The notes: generated from the letters alone by a model not told the origin. A DNA stretch of 64,000 bases from Haloarcula argentinensis DSM 12282 (GCA_000336895.1 AOLX01000017.1:304649-368648), one strand, 5' to 3'; shown: positions 53,357-61,230, counted from the first letter of the stretch. A program made the numbers and translations.

Positions 53357-53539
53357 TCAGGAACTCCCGCAGCCGCAACTGTCGTCACCGTCGCCTAAAA
53401 CACGGGGACTCGGCTCAGCCCCGTTAGTTACGAGCCGTGGCTTGTCAACAGGGAGATGACGGTCACTCGGAAACGGCTCAATGAGTTCGGGTGCGACATC
53501 AGCCGGCGCGACTTGCCGACAGTTGCGTCCGTCAGACAT
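53357..53539 (-). CDS. small Cys-tailed protein, hypothetical
   Basis: A 60-residue ORF beginning MSDGRNCRQVAPADVAPEL, Pro- and Asp-rich, and ending in GDDSCGCGSS. It has one Cys near the N-terminus and two in the tail. An A/T-rich GTATACAAT-like element lies about 50 bases upstream (near 53590). Wobble-position GC (about half by hand count) is lower than in neighbouring genes, so it may be recently acquired, fast-evolving or not a gene at all. No family recognised. Confidence 0.4.
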   Translation of the reverse strand: MSDGRNCRQVAPADVAPELIEPFPSDRHLPVDKPRLVTNGAEPSPRVLGDGDDSCGCGSS

Positions 53540-53826
53540 CGCTGTTTCCCCCGTTTACGACATCCCCAGAAACGTCGCGTCGTTCGATTGTATACATTGG
53601 TATCACGCTACAATATTGCGTAAATCAGTGATGAGCAGCGATCGACTTCAACGCGCTCCTCTCGGCGAAAACGACCACACCTCCGCCGATGTGGTGATAT
53701 TTGCTGCATCGTACGCAGTGCAGTCCCTCGAGAGCGCGCGACTACGCCGGGTTTTCCACAATAAGGGTCAGCAATAGCTGCTCATAGCCCAGGAATTGCG
53801 GCAATAATAACCTCGAAGTCCGGACC
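53540..53826. other. gap upstream of the small Cys-tailed ORF, downstream of ftsY
   Basis: Non-coding, A/T-richer sequence containing a GTATACATTGGTATC-type promoter-like stretch near 53590 and the ACAATATTGCGT word near 53610. A 98-codon plus-strand frame crosses it but has no acidic bias and overlaps the Cys-tailed ORF. Nothing else supported. Confidence 0.35.
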
Positions 53827-55116
53827 TTATTCGCCGATGAGGCTGTCGACGATTTCCTCGGGGTCGAATGGTTCGAGGTCGTCGTAGTCCTGGCCGGTCC
53901 CCAGGAAGAGAATTGGCTTCCCCGTGACGTGAGCGACGGAGATCGCCGCGCCACCCTGCGGATCGGCGTCGGCCTTCGTCAGGATCGCACCGTCTATCTC
54001 GGCGGCGTCGTTGAACTCGCGCGCCCGGTTGACGGCGTCCTGACCCGCGACCGCCTCGTCCACGAACAGCGTCATGTCCGGATCGATGTTACGGTCGATC
54101 TTCTCCAGTTGGGCCATCAAGTCATCCGAGGTGTGGAGTCGGCCGGCCGTATCGCCCAGTACCACGTCGATGTCGTTGGCCTTGGCGTACTCGACGGCGT
54201 CGTAGACGACTGCCGTCGGGTCCGATCCTTGCTCGTGGGTGATGATCTTCTTGTCGAGGTTCTCGGCGTGTTTCTCCAATTGCTCGTTCGCGCCGGCGCG
54301 GTAGGTGTCGCCGTTGGCGAGCACCGTCGAGAGTCCGCGCTCCTCGAAATACTGCGCGAGTTTCGCAATCGAGGTCGTCTTCCCGACGCCGTTGACGCCG
54401 GTGAATACGATGGTGACCGGCTTATCGGCCTGCTGGACACGCTCGTCGAAGTCGAACTGGCCGACGTTGATGACGTCGTACAGCGACTCCCGGAGCGCGT
54501 CCCGAACGAGGTTGCCGGTGCTGGAGAGCCGTCGGCGGGTCTGTCCCGTGAGGTTCTCCTTGACGCCGTCGAGAATCTCGTTGGCGACGCTCATCTCCAC
54601 GTCGCTCGACAGCAGCGCCAGTTCGAGGTCGTCGAGGTGGCTCTGCAGGTCCTCCTCCTCGATGACCGTCTTCCCGGTCGCCATGAGCTTCGCCTTCGCG
54701 GCGAGGCCGCGGCCACCGTCGTCTTCGTCAGACTCCGGCTCGGCTTCGGACGCCGAGTCCGCCACGGTCTCCGCAGCATCGTCCGACTGTGAATCTGCGT
54801 CGGGGACTGCCTCCCCGTCTTCGACTGCCGCAGACGACGCTGTGGCTGACTCATCTATCGCCCCGGAGTCGGCGGCTGACGGTTCAGAGCCAGTCCCGGA
54901 CTGATCGTCCGTGGCTGCTGGCGTCGCCGCCTGCGTATCGCCTTCGGACGGCTGCGCGTCCGTCGCGGGCTCGGCATCAGTCGCCTGATCGGCCGGCACT
55001 TCCCCATCTGCCTCGTCGGCGTCCGGTTCTTCCTCCGCTTCGAGTGCCTCCTCGTCGACGTCCTCCTCGACGTCGCTCGTGAACCCGCTGAGTTTGTCCT
55101 TCAGTCCGTCGAACAT
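53827..55116 (-). CDS. ftsY: signal recognition particle receptor FtsY
   Basis: SRP receptor GTPase that docks ribosome-SRP complexes at the membrane. The 429-residue protein starts with a helix (MFDGLKDKLSGFTSDV). It then has about 120 residues of very acidic Asp/Glu/Ala/Ser low-complexity linker, and the NG domain with GVNGVGKTTSIAKLAQYF near residue 240, VLGDTAGRLHTSDDLM near residue 320, and KADADPQGGAAISV near residue 381. The 6-base gap to pfdA indicates one operon. Confidence 0.95.
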   Translation of the reverse strand: MFDGLKDKLSGFTSDVEEDVDEEALEAEEEPDADEADGEVPADQATDAEPATDAQPSEGDTQAATPAATDDQSGTGSEPSAADSGAIDESATASSAAVEDGEAVPDADSQSDDAAETVADSASEAEPESDEDDGGRGLAAKAKLMATGKTVIEEEDLQSHLDDLELALLSSDVEMSVANEILDGVKENLTGQTRRRLSSTGNLVRDALRESLYDVINVGQFDFDERVQQADKPVTIVFTGVNGVGKTTSIAKLAQYFEERGLSTVLANGDTYRAGANEQLEKHAENLDKKIITHEQGSDPTAVVYDAVEYAKANDIDVVLGDTAGRLHTSDDLMAQLEKIDRNIDPDMTLFVDEAVAGQDAVNRAREFNDAAEIDGAILTKADADPQGGAAISVAHVTGKPILFLGTGQDYDDLEPFDPEEIVDSLIGE

Positions 55117-55122
55117 GCGGCC

Positions 55123-55584
55123 TTACTCGTCTTCCTGCTCTTGCTGTTGCATCATCTGCTGCATCTGCTGCTGTTGCATCTGCTGGGCCTGCTGTTCGAG
55201 CTCTTCCATCTCGGTCTCGACTTCGGCCTTCTCTTCCTGCAGGTCGCTGATGTGGTCGTCCAGCGTCTCCTTCTTGGTTTCCAGCGTGCTGACAGCGCCG
55301 TCCTGCTCGCGCTCTGCGGAGTAGCCGCCACCGAGGGAGACGACGACCTCGTCGATGTCCTCGATAGTCGCGCGGATGTAGGCGTCGCCGCCGAGCGGGA
55401 CCTGCACCGTGGAACCGGAGTCGAGCGTCTCGATGGCCTCGATGGCCTCGTCGATATCAGTCTGCTTCTCGCGGAGGCGTTCGATCTCCTCGTCGATGGC
55501 CTCGACTTCCTGCTCCATCTGCTCGATCTCCTGTGCGACCTGCTGCATCTGACCGCCGCCGCCACCGCCGCCACCGCCCATCAT
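55123..55584 (-). CDS. pfdA: prefoldin alpha subunit
   Basis: Subunit of the hexameric chaperone that captures unfolded proteins with coiled-coil tentacles. The 153-residue protein has a Gly-rich start, coiled coil at about residues 12-50, a central beta-hairpin segment (STVQVPLGGDAYIRATIEDIDEVVVSLGGGYSAER) and a C-terminal coiled coil ending in a Gln/Met-rich run. It overlaps the L18Ae gene by 4 bases. Confidence 0.93.
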   Translation of the reverse strand: MMGGGGGGGGGQMQQVAQEIEQMEQEVEAIDEEIERLREKQTDIDEAIEAIETLDSGSTVQVPLGGDAYIRATIEDIDEVVVSLGGGYSAEREQDGAVSTLETKKETLDDHISDLQEEKAEVETEMEELEQQAQQMQQQQMQQMMQQQEQEDE

Positions 55585-55754
55585 GCTGCCACCTCCTCGA
55601 TCGTGATCTGCGTGCGCTTGAGGTTGTGCTGGGAGCCGAAGTCGCTGTAAACGCGCTCCTCAGCGACGTTCTCGTTTGGCGCGTCGACCTCCTTCTCGAA
55701 CTGTTGTGGGCCGTCTCGGGCCGGGAAACTACCGCGAACAGTGTACGTGCTCAT
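55581..55754 (-). CDS. rpl18a: 50S ribosomal protein L18Ae (LX)
   Basis: Small archaeal ribosomal protein of 57 residues. It begins MSTYTVRGSFPARDG and ends LKRTQITIEEVAA, matching archaeal LX/L18Ae in length and pattern. The ATG at 55754 is chosen because the open frame upstream adds 64 residues with no family similarity. It overlaps the pfdA start by 4 bases, giving the order L18Ae-pfdA-ftsY. Confidence 0.92.
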   Translation of the reverse strand: MSTYTVRGSFPARDGPQQFEKEVDAPNENVAEERVYSDFGSQHNLKRTQITIEEVAA

Positions 55755-55903
55755 ACACGCAGGTGCGGGCAGGGCAGGGAAGTATCTTCCCCTTCCGCCT
55801 TTTTCCAGAGACACAGCGATCCACGACAGAGCCGAGCAATACTCACCGCTATTCGGACCGGTCCAGTGGCATCCGAGCCAGCCAGAAACAGATGATTCAG
55901 CAC

Positions 55904-56041
55904 CTATTCGCCGGGTTCTGGTGCGTACACCATATCGCCGCCACACTCCGGACAGGATGGGCGGAGTACACCTGTCGAGTAGTCACACTTCCGGCAGACG
56001 AGACTGTTCTGGTCTTCCGCGGGTGGTGTTCGCTGGACCAT
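55904..56041 (-). CDS. tiny CPxCG-type zinc-finger protein
   Basis: A 45-residue protein. It has CRKC at residues 16-19 and CPECGG near residue 32, the CPxCG zinc-knuckle pattern of a large class of haloarchaeal micro-proteins, and ends MVYAPEPGE. It lies upstream of L18Ae on the same strand and shares a promoter region with the divergent small gene at 56138. Function unknown; a ribosome- or RNA polymerase-associated role is only a guess from context. Confidence 0.75.
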   Translation of the reverse strand: MVQRTPPAEDQNSLVCRKCDYSTGVLRPSCPECGGDMVYAPEPGE

Positions 56042-56061
56042 GTATAATATTTGGGAACACA

Positions 56062-56070
56062 CCATATTAT
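56062..56070. promoter_or_regulatory. shared A/T box between two divergent zinc-finger genes
   Basis: CCATATTAT (plus) / ATAATATGG (minus). It is about 25 bases from the minus-strand ATG at 56041 and about 26 from a predicted plus-strand start near 56092. One element could serve both directions. Confidence 0.45.
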
Positions 56071-56099
56071 TCTTTGACACGAGTTGTCATGGTCACTCA

Positions 56100-56119
56100 C
56101 CCCGGCGGATTTGCCGGGG
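56100..56119 (+). promoter_or_regulatory. hairpin in the leader of the small gene at 56138
   Basis: CCCCGGC-GGATTT-GCCGGGG, a perfect 7-bp GC-rich stem with a 6-base loop, ending 18 bases before the ATG. If the transcript begins near 56092 the hairpin occupies most of a 45-base leader, so it may control translation. Confidence 0.5.
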
Positions 56120-56137
56120 CGCCACGTACGTCGAGAC

Positions 56138-56302
56138 ATGAGCGAAACGACCTACCGGTGTGAGTGCGGTGCGACGCTGCGGTTCAGGCAGGATTTGACG
56201 CTGGAGCGCGGTGGGACCAGCCGGTCCTGGACGTGTGGAGACTGCGGACTACCCGTTCCGGGCGTGGTGGCGGAGAAGCTCAGCCACCAGCATCCGTCCT
56301 GA
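56138..56302 (+). CDS. tiny zinc-ribbon protein
   Basis: A 54-residue protein starting MSETTYRCECGATLRF, with CEC at residues 8-10 and CGDCG near residue 34, so probably one zinc site. It lies inside the ribosomal-protein cluster on the opposite strand, convergent with the aIF6 gene, with a hairpin-bearing leader. The ATG at 56138 is chosen because the longer reading runs into that hairpin. Function unknown. Confidence 0.7.
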   Translation: MSETTYRCECGATLRFRQDLTLERGGTSRSWTCGDCGLPVPGVVAEKLSHQHPS

Positions 56303-56322
56303 GCGGTGACAGAGAAATCGCG

Positions 56323-56988
56323 TCAGTCGATGTAGCCGAGCGCCTGATCGATACGGCCCAGTTCCGGTCCGGAGGTGTCCGAACCGCAGACGTAGCCGTG
56401 GTCGTTGGCGAGCAGCCCGGAACCGACGAGCGGACCACCGTAGTTGATGGTCCCGATGTCGGCCGGCACGTCGAGGATATCCTCAAGTGCGTCAAGCTCG
56501 CCGTCCGTGGCCTTCGGATGGCAGAGCACGCCCTTGTTGGTGGCCACGGCAGCGGTCCCGACGGTCGTGACACCGGCGATGACGCCGCGTTCGACGGGCA
56601 CGTCCAGCCCGTCCCTGATTGCCTGCACGGCGTCTCTGGGGAGGTCAGGGTGGACGTATGCGCCGTAGTCGTTACAGCAGACGACGTTGCCGGCGGCGTT
56701 GATTCGGCCGGGGAGCCGCGTCACGGGCACGTCGACGACGTCCTGAATCCGTTCGATTTCGGTTTCGCGGACGCGTTCGGAGACGACCAGCCCGTTCTCG
56801 TTGCCGGTCGCGAGCGCGCCGACAGTTCCGGAACGGCCAACAGTGGTCGGCACAGCCGGAACATCGAGTTCGTCGCTCAGGTCGTCGAGCAGCGATTCGT
56901 CTAAGTCTGGGCGAACCAGCACGCAGTCGTCGGTCGCACGGGCGAACACACCCACGTACGACGACCCGGAGAAAGCCGCGCGGAGCAA
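56323..56988 (-). CDS. eif6: translation initiation factor aIF6
   Basis: Ribosome anti-association factor that binds the 50S subunit. The 221-residue protein shows the five-fold repeat (pentein) pattern, with [16 protein letters not shown] at the N-terminus, [22 protein letters not shown] near residue 95 and [21 protein letters not shown] near residue 185. It starts with TTG only 2 bases after the L31e stop codon; this is the sole reasonable start given the conserved N-terminus, so translation is likely coupled. Confidence 0.94.
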   Translation of the reverse strand: MLRAAFSGSSYVGVFARATDDCVLVRPDLDESLLDDLSDELDVPAVPTTVGRSGTVGALATGNENGLVVSERVRETEIERIQDVVDVPVTRLPGRINAAGNVVCCNDYGAYVHPDLPRDAVQAIRDGLDVPVERGVIAGVTTVGTAAVATNKGVLCHPKATDGELDALEDILDVPADIGTINYGGPLVGSGLLANDHGYVCGSDTSGPELGRIDQALGYID

Positions 56989-56990
56989 CG

Positions 56991-57269
56991 TTACTCTGCG
57001 GTCTCTGCTTCGACGATGGCTTCGCCCTCTTCCTCGAAGCGGGCGGCGCGAACACGGATCTTGCTCGGCGTGTTGGCGCGACCGCGGGCCCAGGCCGCCT
57101 CGTTGATCGAGGGGTCGAGGCGGACGGCGTCCTCGTCGACAGAGAAGTGTTTGGCGAGGTGCTCGCGGATGAGGATCATCGCCTTGTCTGCGCGCTTGTG
57201 GTTCGGTTCAGCTCGCGCGTCTCGGAGCGGGACGGTGACGACACGCTCCTCGAAGTCACTGGCGCTCAT
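56991..57269 (-). CDS. rpl31e: 50S ribosomal protein L31e
   Basis: A 92-residue archaeal/eukaryotic ribosomal protein. It shows [24 protein letters not shown] near the start and [28 protein letters not shown] in the middle, both diagnostic. The start ATG overlaps the L39e stop codon by one base (TAATG), and aIF6 follows 2 bases after its stop codon. Confidence 0.96.
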   Translation of the reverse strand: MSASDFEERVVTVPLRDARAEPNHKRADKAMILIREHLAKHFSVDEDAVRLDPSINEAAWARGRANTPSKIRVRAARFEEEGEAIVEAETAE

Positions 57270-57421
57270 TATTCGTCAGTGTCGTTGCGCCGCCAGTGGC
57301 GTCGTTTGTGGTTGCGCTGGACTTCGCGGTCCGTCTTGAGCATGACCCAGGCCGGGACTCGACTGTTCTGGTTGTCGAGTTTGGCCAGTCGCTTCTTCGT
57401 AGCCTTCGATTTCTTACCCAT
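57269..57421 (-). CDS. rpl39e: 50S ribosomal protein L39e
   Basis: A 50-residue, basic protein that lines the exit tunnel. It reads [20 protein letters not shown] and ends [11 protein letters not shown], a match to archaeal L39e over its full length. It is first in the L39e-L31e-aIF6 operon, with a clear TATA box upstream. Confidence 0.96.
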
Positions 57422-57446
57422 GGTATGGTGATTGTTCCGCGCCGTG

Positions 57447-57458
57447 GTTTAAATTCCT
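57447..57458 (-). promoter_or_regulatory. TATA box of the L39e operon
   Basis: The minus strand reads GGAATTTAAACC, centred about 31 bases before the ATG at 57421. It predicts a near-leaderless mRNA. Confidence 0.6.
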
Positions 57459-57544
57459 TCCTTTTCGAGCCGGTCACGGCCCGTTATCAGCGGCTATAAC
57501 TGCGGACGTAGAACTAAGTAGTCCGTGGCCCTGACTATCAATGG

Positions 57545-58060
57545 ATGAAGCGCCGGAGATTCCTCCAGACACTGGGTGTCGGTGCAACAGCTGTCGGCTC
57601 CGGTTGCATGGGTGGGGGCGGTGAGGTCGTCGTCAGCGTGCAACAGGACGTCAGAGTCAACCCGCACGAAGCGTGGATCAAGGAGGAAATTCCAGACGTA
57701 TCCGACCCCGGCGGTGAGCTACAGTATATCGTCAAAGCAGACATCCCGTTCAGCGTGTACTTTTTCACTGACCGCAAGCGGTTCGAGCAGTACGACACGT
57801 TCATCAAGGGTCGGAAGCCCGACGAGACACCGCCGGGGAACCCCGAGTTCAGCCAGACAGCGGTCCAACCAAAGGGGTCGGATATTTATCGGGCATCGAC
57901 GGACGACAGCGGCGCGCGGGAGTCACTGGACGAGTCGGGGCCGTACTTCTTCGCCGTCGACCACTCGAACTACCGGATGGAGACCCGTGTTGATGACTAC
58001 GGCGACCCGCTGAAGGCCTTTGTCGACCTCACCGTCATCCGGAACAAGCTCCCCTTCTAA
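57545..58060 (+). CDS. exported lipoprotein of unknown function
   Basis: A 171-residue protein. The basic N-terminus KRRRFLQTLGVGATAVGSGCMG has twin-arginine and lipobox features (Cys near residue 21). The mature domain is compact and beta-rich, with YIVKADIPFSVYFFTDRKRFEQY near residue 61 and DESGPYFFAVDHSNY near residue 130, the latter reminiscent of emp24/GOLD-type domains (inference). The ATG at 57545 is used; an ATG 4 bases upstream is in another frame. It overlaps the end of the convergent ZIP gene by 4 bases. Confidence 0.75.
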   Translation: MKRRRFLQTLGVGATAVGSGCMGGGGEVVVSVQQDVRVNPHEAWIKEEIPDVSDPGGELQYIVKADIPFSVYFFTDRKRFEQYDTFIKGRKPDETPPGNPEFSQTAVQPKGSDIYRASTDDSGARESLDESGPYFFAVDHSNYRMETRVDDYGDPLKAFVDLTVIRNKLPF

Positions 58061-58869
58061 ACGAACGCCAGCGGCACCATCGCCAATACGCCGACAGCGA
58101 CCCCTGCGAGTAGTTCACGTTTGCCCCCACCCGGCAAGCCGTCCCCGTACTCCAGCGCCTCGGGGACGAACTCTGTGAGTACGAGGTACACCATCGCCCC
58201 GGCGGCGAAGCCGAAGCCGAACGGGAGGAACGCCTTCGCCAGCGTGACGAAGTAATACGCGATAACGGCCCCGACCGGCTGGGGCAGCGAGGAGAACACC
58301 GCCCACCAGACCATCTTCCACTCGCTGACACCCAGCGAACGGAGTGGGATAGCGATAGCAGTGCCTTCCGGAATATTGTGGATGGAAATAGCGACCGTCA
58401 TGAACACCGCAAGCAGCGGGACAGACACGCCGATGATGCCGACAGCGGAGTCGGGCGTGGCCGACTCCAACCCGAGTTCAGCGAAGGAGACGCCGACGGC
58501 GACGCCCTCCGGGAAGCTATGGACAGTCAGAATGCCCAGAATCAGCAGCAGCTTGGTGAAATCCGCCTGTTCGAACTGCTTGGGCGACTGGTCGAAATCG
58601 TCTAACAGTTCGTGTGCTACAGCGACGAGCGCGACCCCAGCCAGAATACCGGGGACCATCAGCACTGGCGATCCGTAGGCCAGCCCCTCCCGGACGAGTC
58701 CGAACAACGAGGCGGCGACCATGATCCCCGAGGCGAGTCCCCACAGCAGGACGTTCCATCGGTCGGAGAACTCGTCGATCAAAAAGAACGGAATCGCACC
58801 GAGGCCGGTGGCGAGTGCCGTGAGCAACCCCGCGACAAACACGAAAGCAACGTTCTCAACGGCGACCAT
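58057..58869 (-). CDS. ZIP-family divalent metal transporter
   Basis: Membrane importer for zinc, iron or manganese, 270 residues, 8 helices. The metal-site motifs are LTVHSFPEGVAVG near residue 120 (helix 4) and SIHNIPEGTAIAIP near residue 170 (helix 5). It also has a membrane helix with VAHELLDDFDQS leading into a polar loop. The start ATG at 58869 lies directly beside a strong inverted repeat (58870-58895), which suggests metal-dependent repression. Confidence 0.9.
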   Translation of the reverse strand: MVAVENVAFVFVAGLLTALATGLGAIPFFLIDEFSDRWNVLLWGLASGIMVAASLFGLVREGLAYGSPVLMVPGILAGVALVAVAHELLDDFDQSPKQFEQADFTKLLLILGILTVHSFPEGVAVGVSFAELGLESATPDSAVGIIGVSVPLLAVFMTVAISIHNIPEGTAIAIPLRSLGVSEWKMVWWAVFSSLPQPVGAVIAYYFVTLAKAFLPFGFGFAAGAMVYLVLTEFVPEALEYGDGLPGGGKRELLAGVAVGVLAMVPLAFV

Positions 58870-58895
58870 ATCGGTCCTACGCTGCTCGGACCGAT
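58870..58895. promoter_or_regulatory. operator-like inverted repeat of the ZIP gene
   Basis: ATCGGTCC-(10 bases)-GGACCGAT, perfect 8-bp arms, 26 bases in all. It begins at the base next to the ZIP ATG and its outer arm overlaps the TATA element (minus strand TTTTTATC, 58893-58900). The predicted transcript start (near 58871) is inside it. A dimeric repressor bound here would block transcription. Confidence 0.6.
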
Positions 58896-58900
58896 AAAAA

Positions 58901-59125
58901 TTGTCACTAACCTGATTTGTTTTGGTCGGCCTAAACGGACTGCCAGTACGCCGTACGGAGTTATACAGGTGCCTAATTCATGCCCTCAGTGCGAATCCCA
59001 GCCAAGACTACGACACTCCCGACACCCCCAAACAGTTTCTAACAATATTCTATCATTAAATGGCCGTCAGCACCGACGCATAGAACTCGCACCGACAGCA
59101 ATCGCCTGGCTGTAACGGTACACAC
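58901..59125. other. A/T-richer gap between ZIP and thpR genes
   Basis: About 225 bases, not coding for any supported protein. An in-frame stretch reads CPQCESQPRLRHSRH near 58980, reminiscent of a zinc-ribbon start, but no continuous gene follows. It ends in the A/T-rich ACAATATTCTATCATTAAA. Nothing else seen. Confidence 0.35.
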
Positions 59126-59689
59126 TCACAGCGACACCGAGTCGACGGTCCGGTATGTCGGTCCGTCGGGACCCAGTTCGCTCTCTTTCAGCCTGATTTC
59201 CGCGACCCGTAGGCGCCCCACGGCAGGATCGTCGTTCTCGACGACGTGCTGTACAGTCTCCTTGCCGCCGGCGTGGTCCATTCTGGCGATGGTCGCGTGC
59301 GGCGTGAACCTGTGGTCCTCCGGGTCGAACCCCATCGCGACGGTCCGGTCTTCGATGGCTTCGTGCAGCGCGGTCAGTTCCGCATCACCCTGGCCGTCGT
59401 GGACGCCAATCCAGACGACGCTGATGTAGGACAGCGACGGAAAGACGCCGAGCCCGCCGAACTCAGCTTCGAACGGATCGACGCCGCTGTCTTCAACCGC
59501 GGTTTCGAGGGCGGCGACGACGTCGTCGATGCGATCCGAGTCGGTGTCACCGAGGAACTTCAGCGTGACGTGGGCCTGTCCGGAGTCAGTCAGCCGAAGC
59601 CCCGAGATACCATCGAAGCGCGCCTGTACGCTGGCAACCGCGTCTTCGAGTCCGTCCAGGTCGACGCTGACGAACAGGCGTTTGGCCAT
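59126..59689 (-). CDS. thpR: RNA 2',3'-cyclic phosphodiesterase
   Basis: 2H-phosphoesterase that opens 2',3'-cyclic phosphates on RNA ends, related to tRNA ligase activity. The 187-residue protein has two catalytic HxT motifs: HVTLKFLGD (His 40) and HATIARM (His 131). The start MAKRLFVSVDL is the family N-terminus, so ATG 59689 is used rather than longer frames that pass through low-complexity sequence. Neighbouring membrane genes on the same strand lie 43 bases upstream. Confidence 0.92.
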   Translation of the reverse strand: MAKRLFVSVDLDGLEDAVASVQARFDGISGLRLTDSGQAHVTLKFLGDTDSDRIDDVVAALETAVEDSGVDPFEAEFGGLGVFPSLSYISVVWIGVHDGQGDAELTALHEAIEDRTVAMGFDPEDHRFTPHATIARMDHAGGKETVQHVVENDDPAVGRLRVAEIRLKESELGPDGPTYRTVDSVSL

Positions 59690-59732
59690 AGCTAGCGGTT
59701 CCGGTCGTGTCCGCAAGAAAGCTACGACTGGG

Positions 59733-59882
59733 TCAGTGGCTGCTGTGGTCCGGGACTGTATACCACCGCCAGAGGCTATGTCCGAGTCCCAGAGCGACCA
59801 TTGCGACCGCGACGCCGAAGAGAGCGGGGATGGCGGTGTCGGGAAGTAGGCCGAGAGAGAGCCGGGCGAGGATGGCCCCCAC
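59733..59882 (-). CDS. very small membrane protein, hypothetical
   Basis: A 49-residue ORF starting GTG (VGAILARLSLGLLP), 2 bases after the stop codon of the upstream gene. One or two membrane segments (LARLSLGLLPDTAIPALFGVAV, AMVALGLGHSLW) are followed by a polar tail YTVPDHSSH. Close spacing and hydrophobic composition suggest translation with its neighbour. No family recognised. Confidence 0.4.
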   Translation of the reverse strand: MGAILARLSLGLLPDTAIPALFGVAVAMVALGLGHSLWRWYTVPDHSSH

Positions 59883-59884
59883 AA

Positions 59885-60130
59885 TCAGGAGCCTACCCGC
59901 GCACGTTCCCGAGGCGTCTCTGCCGGACTGGACACCCGCCGCCAGAACGCCGATAGCTGCGCGTCGTAGCGTCCGACGAGAGCCGCCAGAACGAGCGTCC
60001 CAGCAACGCCCGCTCCAACGGCAAGCAGTGACAGCGGGACCTCGTTCGAGGTGATAACAGCCCAGCCAGCGACCGCAAACACACCCCCGAAAAAGACAAG
60101 CAATGCGTCTACTGCCAGTGGGTCCCGCAT
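59885..60130 (-). CDS. small membrane protein, hypothetical
   Basis: An 81-residue protein with two membrane helices (VDALLVFFGGVFAVAGWAVI and LSLLAVGAGVAGTLVLAALVG) followed by a basic cytoplasmic-type tail (RYDAQLSAFWRRV...ERARVGS). The start is ATG 60130, about 85 bases before the divergent TPR gene. Function unknown. Confidence 0.6.
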   Translation of the reverse strand: MRDPLAVDALLVFFGGVFAVAGWAVITSNEVPLSLLAVGAGVAGTLVLAALVGRYDAQLSAFWRRVSSPAETPRERARVGS

Positions 60131-60214
60131 ACCCGAGAATTCGGTCGCAGGACACCTAAATCTTCACGAGCCGGGGACGTAGCCCTTAACCGGATTGGCC
60201 GTCAATCAAGAGGC

Positions 60215-60943
60215 ATGACAGACCACGACGACGACCATTCCTTCTCCGAAGGGCAGGGGTTCGACGACCCATACGAGGGGTTCGATCTCGAACCGCCGGA
60301 GTTCGAGGTCGACCCGGACAAGGTCGACCCCGTCGACTCCCGTGTCGTCACTGACCTACTGGACCAGCGGAACATCTCCTCTGACGCCGTCGACCCCGGG
60401 CAACTGCTCGATGTCGGGCTGGAGTATATGCACATCAACCGCCACGAACAGGCCGCCGAGACGTTCGAGCGCGTCGCCCAGTACACGGACGACGACCGAC
60501 TCAAGCAGGAGGCCTGGACGAACAAGGGTGCGGCCCACGCGGAACTCGAAGAGTGGGACGCCGCTATCGGCGCGTACAAGGAAGCCCTCAATTTCGACGA
60601 GGAATCCGACCACGCCGCCACAGCGGAGACGAACCTCGCATACGCGCTGTGGAAATCCGGCCGCTCCGAACAGGCGCTCGAACACGCCGAGCGCGCCGTC
60701 GAAATCGACCCCCGCTTCGGCGAGGGCTGGTACAACCGCGGCTTCTTCCTGCTCGAACGCGGGCTAGCTGACGAAGCTATCGACGCGTTCGACAACGCCG
60801 TCCGCCTCGGCTTCCGCAACGCCGACGTGCTCGAAGAGAAGGCCCGCGCCCTCGAAGAGGTCGGCGAGTTCGACCGCGCCGAGGAGCTGGCCGAGGAAGT
60901 CGACGAGATGCGCGAGGAGGCCGAACAGCAGTTGCTTGAATGA
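60215..60943 (+). CDS. tetratricopeptide-repeat protein
   Basis: A 242-residue soluble protein. It has an acidic leader of about 60 residues, then four TPR units from about residue 68 to 230 (LDVGLEYMHINRHEQAAETF, AWTNKGAAHAELEEWDAAIGAYKEAL, TNLAYALWKSGRSEQALEHAERAV, GWYNRGFFLLERGLADEAIDAFDNAV). TPRs serve as protein-binding scaffolds; the partner is unknown. The stop codon overlaps the DUF424 start by 4 bases, so the two are coupled. Confidence 0.88.
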   Translation: MTDHDDDHSFSEGQGFDDPYEGFDLEPPEFEVDPDKVDPVDSRVVTDLLDQRNISSDAVDPGQLLDVGLEYMHINRHEQAAETFERVAQYTDDDRLKQEAWTNKGAAHAELEEWDAAIGAYKEALNFDEESDHAATAETNLAYALWKSGRSEQALEHAERAVEIDPRFGEGWYNRGFFLLERGLADEAIDAFDNAVRLGFRNADVLEEKARALEEVGEFDRAEELAEEVDEMREEAEQQLLE

Positions 60944-61230
60944 TACTCAACGAACGCGACACCGACGAGGGGTTGCTCGTCTCCGTCTGTGACCCCGACA
61001 TCATGGGCGAAACGTTCGAGAACGGCCCCGTATCGCTCACCGTCAACGAGGAGTTCTACGGAGGCGAAACGGCTACCGAAGACGAAATCGTCGATAGTCT
61101 CGCCCGCTGTTCGGTCGCCAACATTGTCGGTGACGACGCTGTCAACGTTGCCGTCGAGCACGGCTTCGTCGACGAGGAGAACGTCCTCGATCTGGGTGAG
61201 ACGCGCCACGCGCAACTGCTCTGGATGTAA
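60940..61230 (+). CDS. DUF424 family protein
   Basis: A 96-residue archaeal protein. Characteristic segments are LLVSVCDPDIMGETFENG near residue 13, VNEEFYGGETATEDEIVDSLARCSVANIVG near residue 35 and ENVLDLGETRHAQLLWM at the end. The function is not established; family members often lie near translation genes. Translation is coupled to the TPR gene. Confidence 0.88.
   Translation: MILNERDTDEGLLVSVCDPDIMGETFENGPVSLTVNEEFYGGETATEDEIVDSLARCSVANIVGDDAVNVAVEHGFVDEENVLDLGETRHAQLLWM

Noticed and set aside
53481..53777. 98-codon plus-strand ORF in the 53-kb gap
   Set aside because: Lacks the acidic bias of the surrounding proteins, overlaps the more plausible Cys-tailed ORF and has no family-like features.
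58960..59115. CPQC-containing reading frame as a transposase or zinc-ribbon fragment
   Set aside because: Only one Cys pair, no following domain and no terminal repeats; too little to call a pseudogene.
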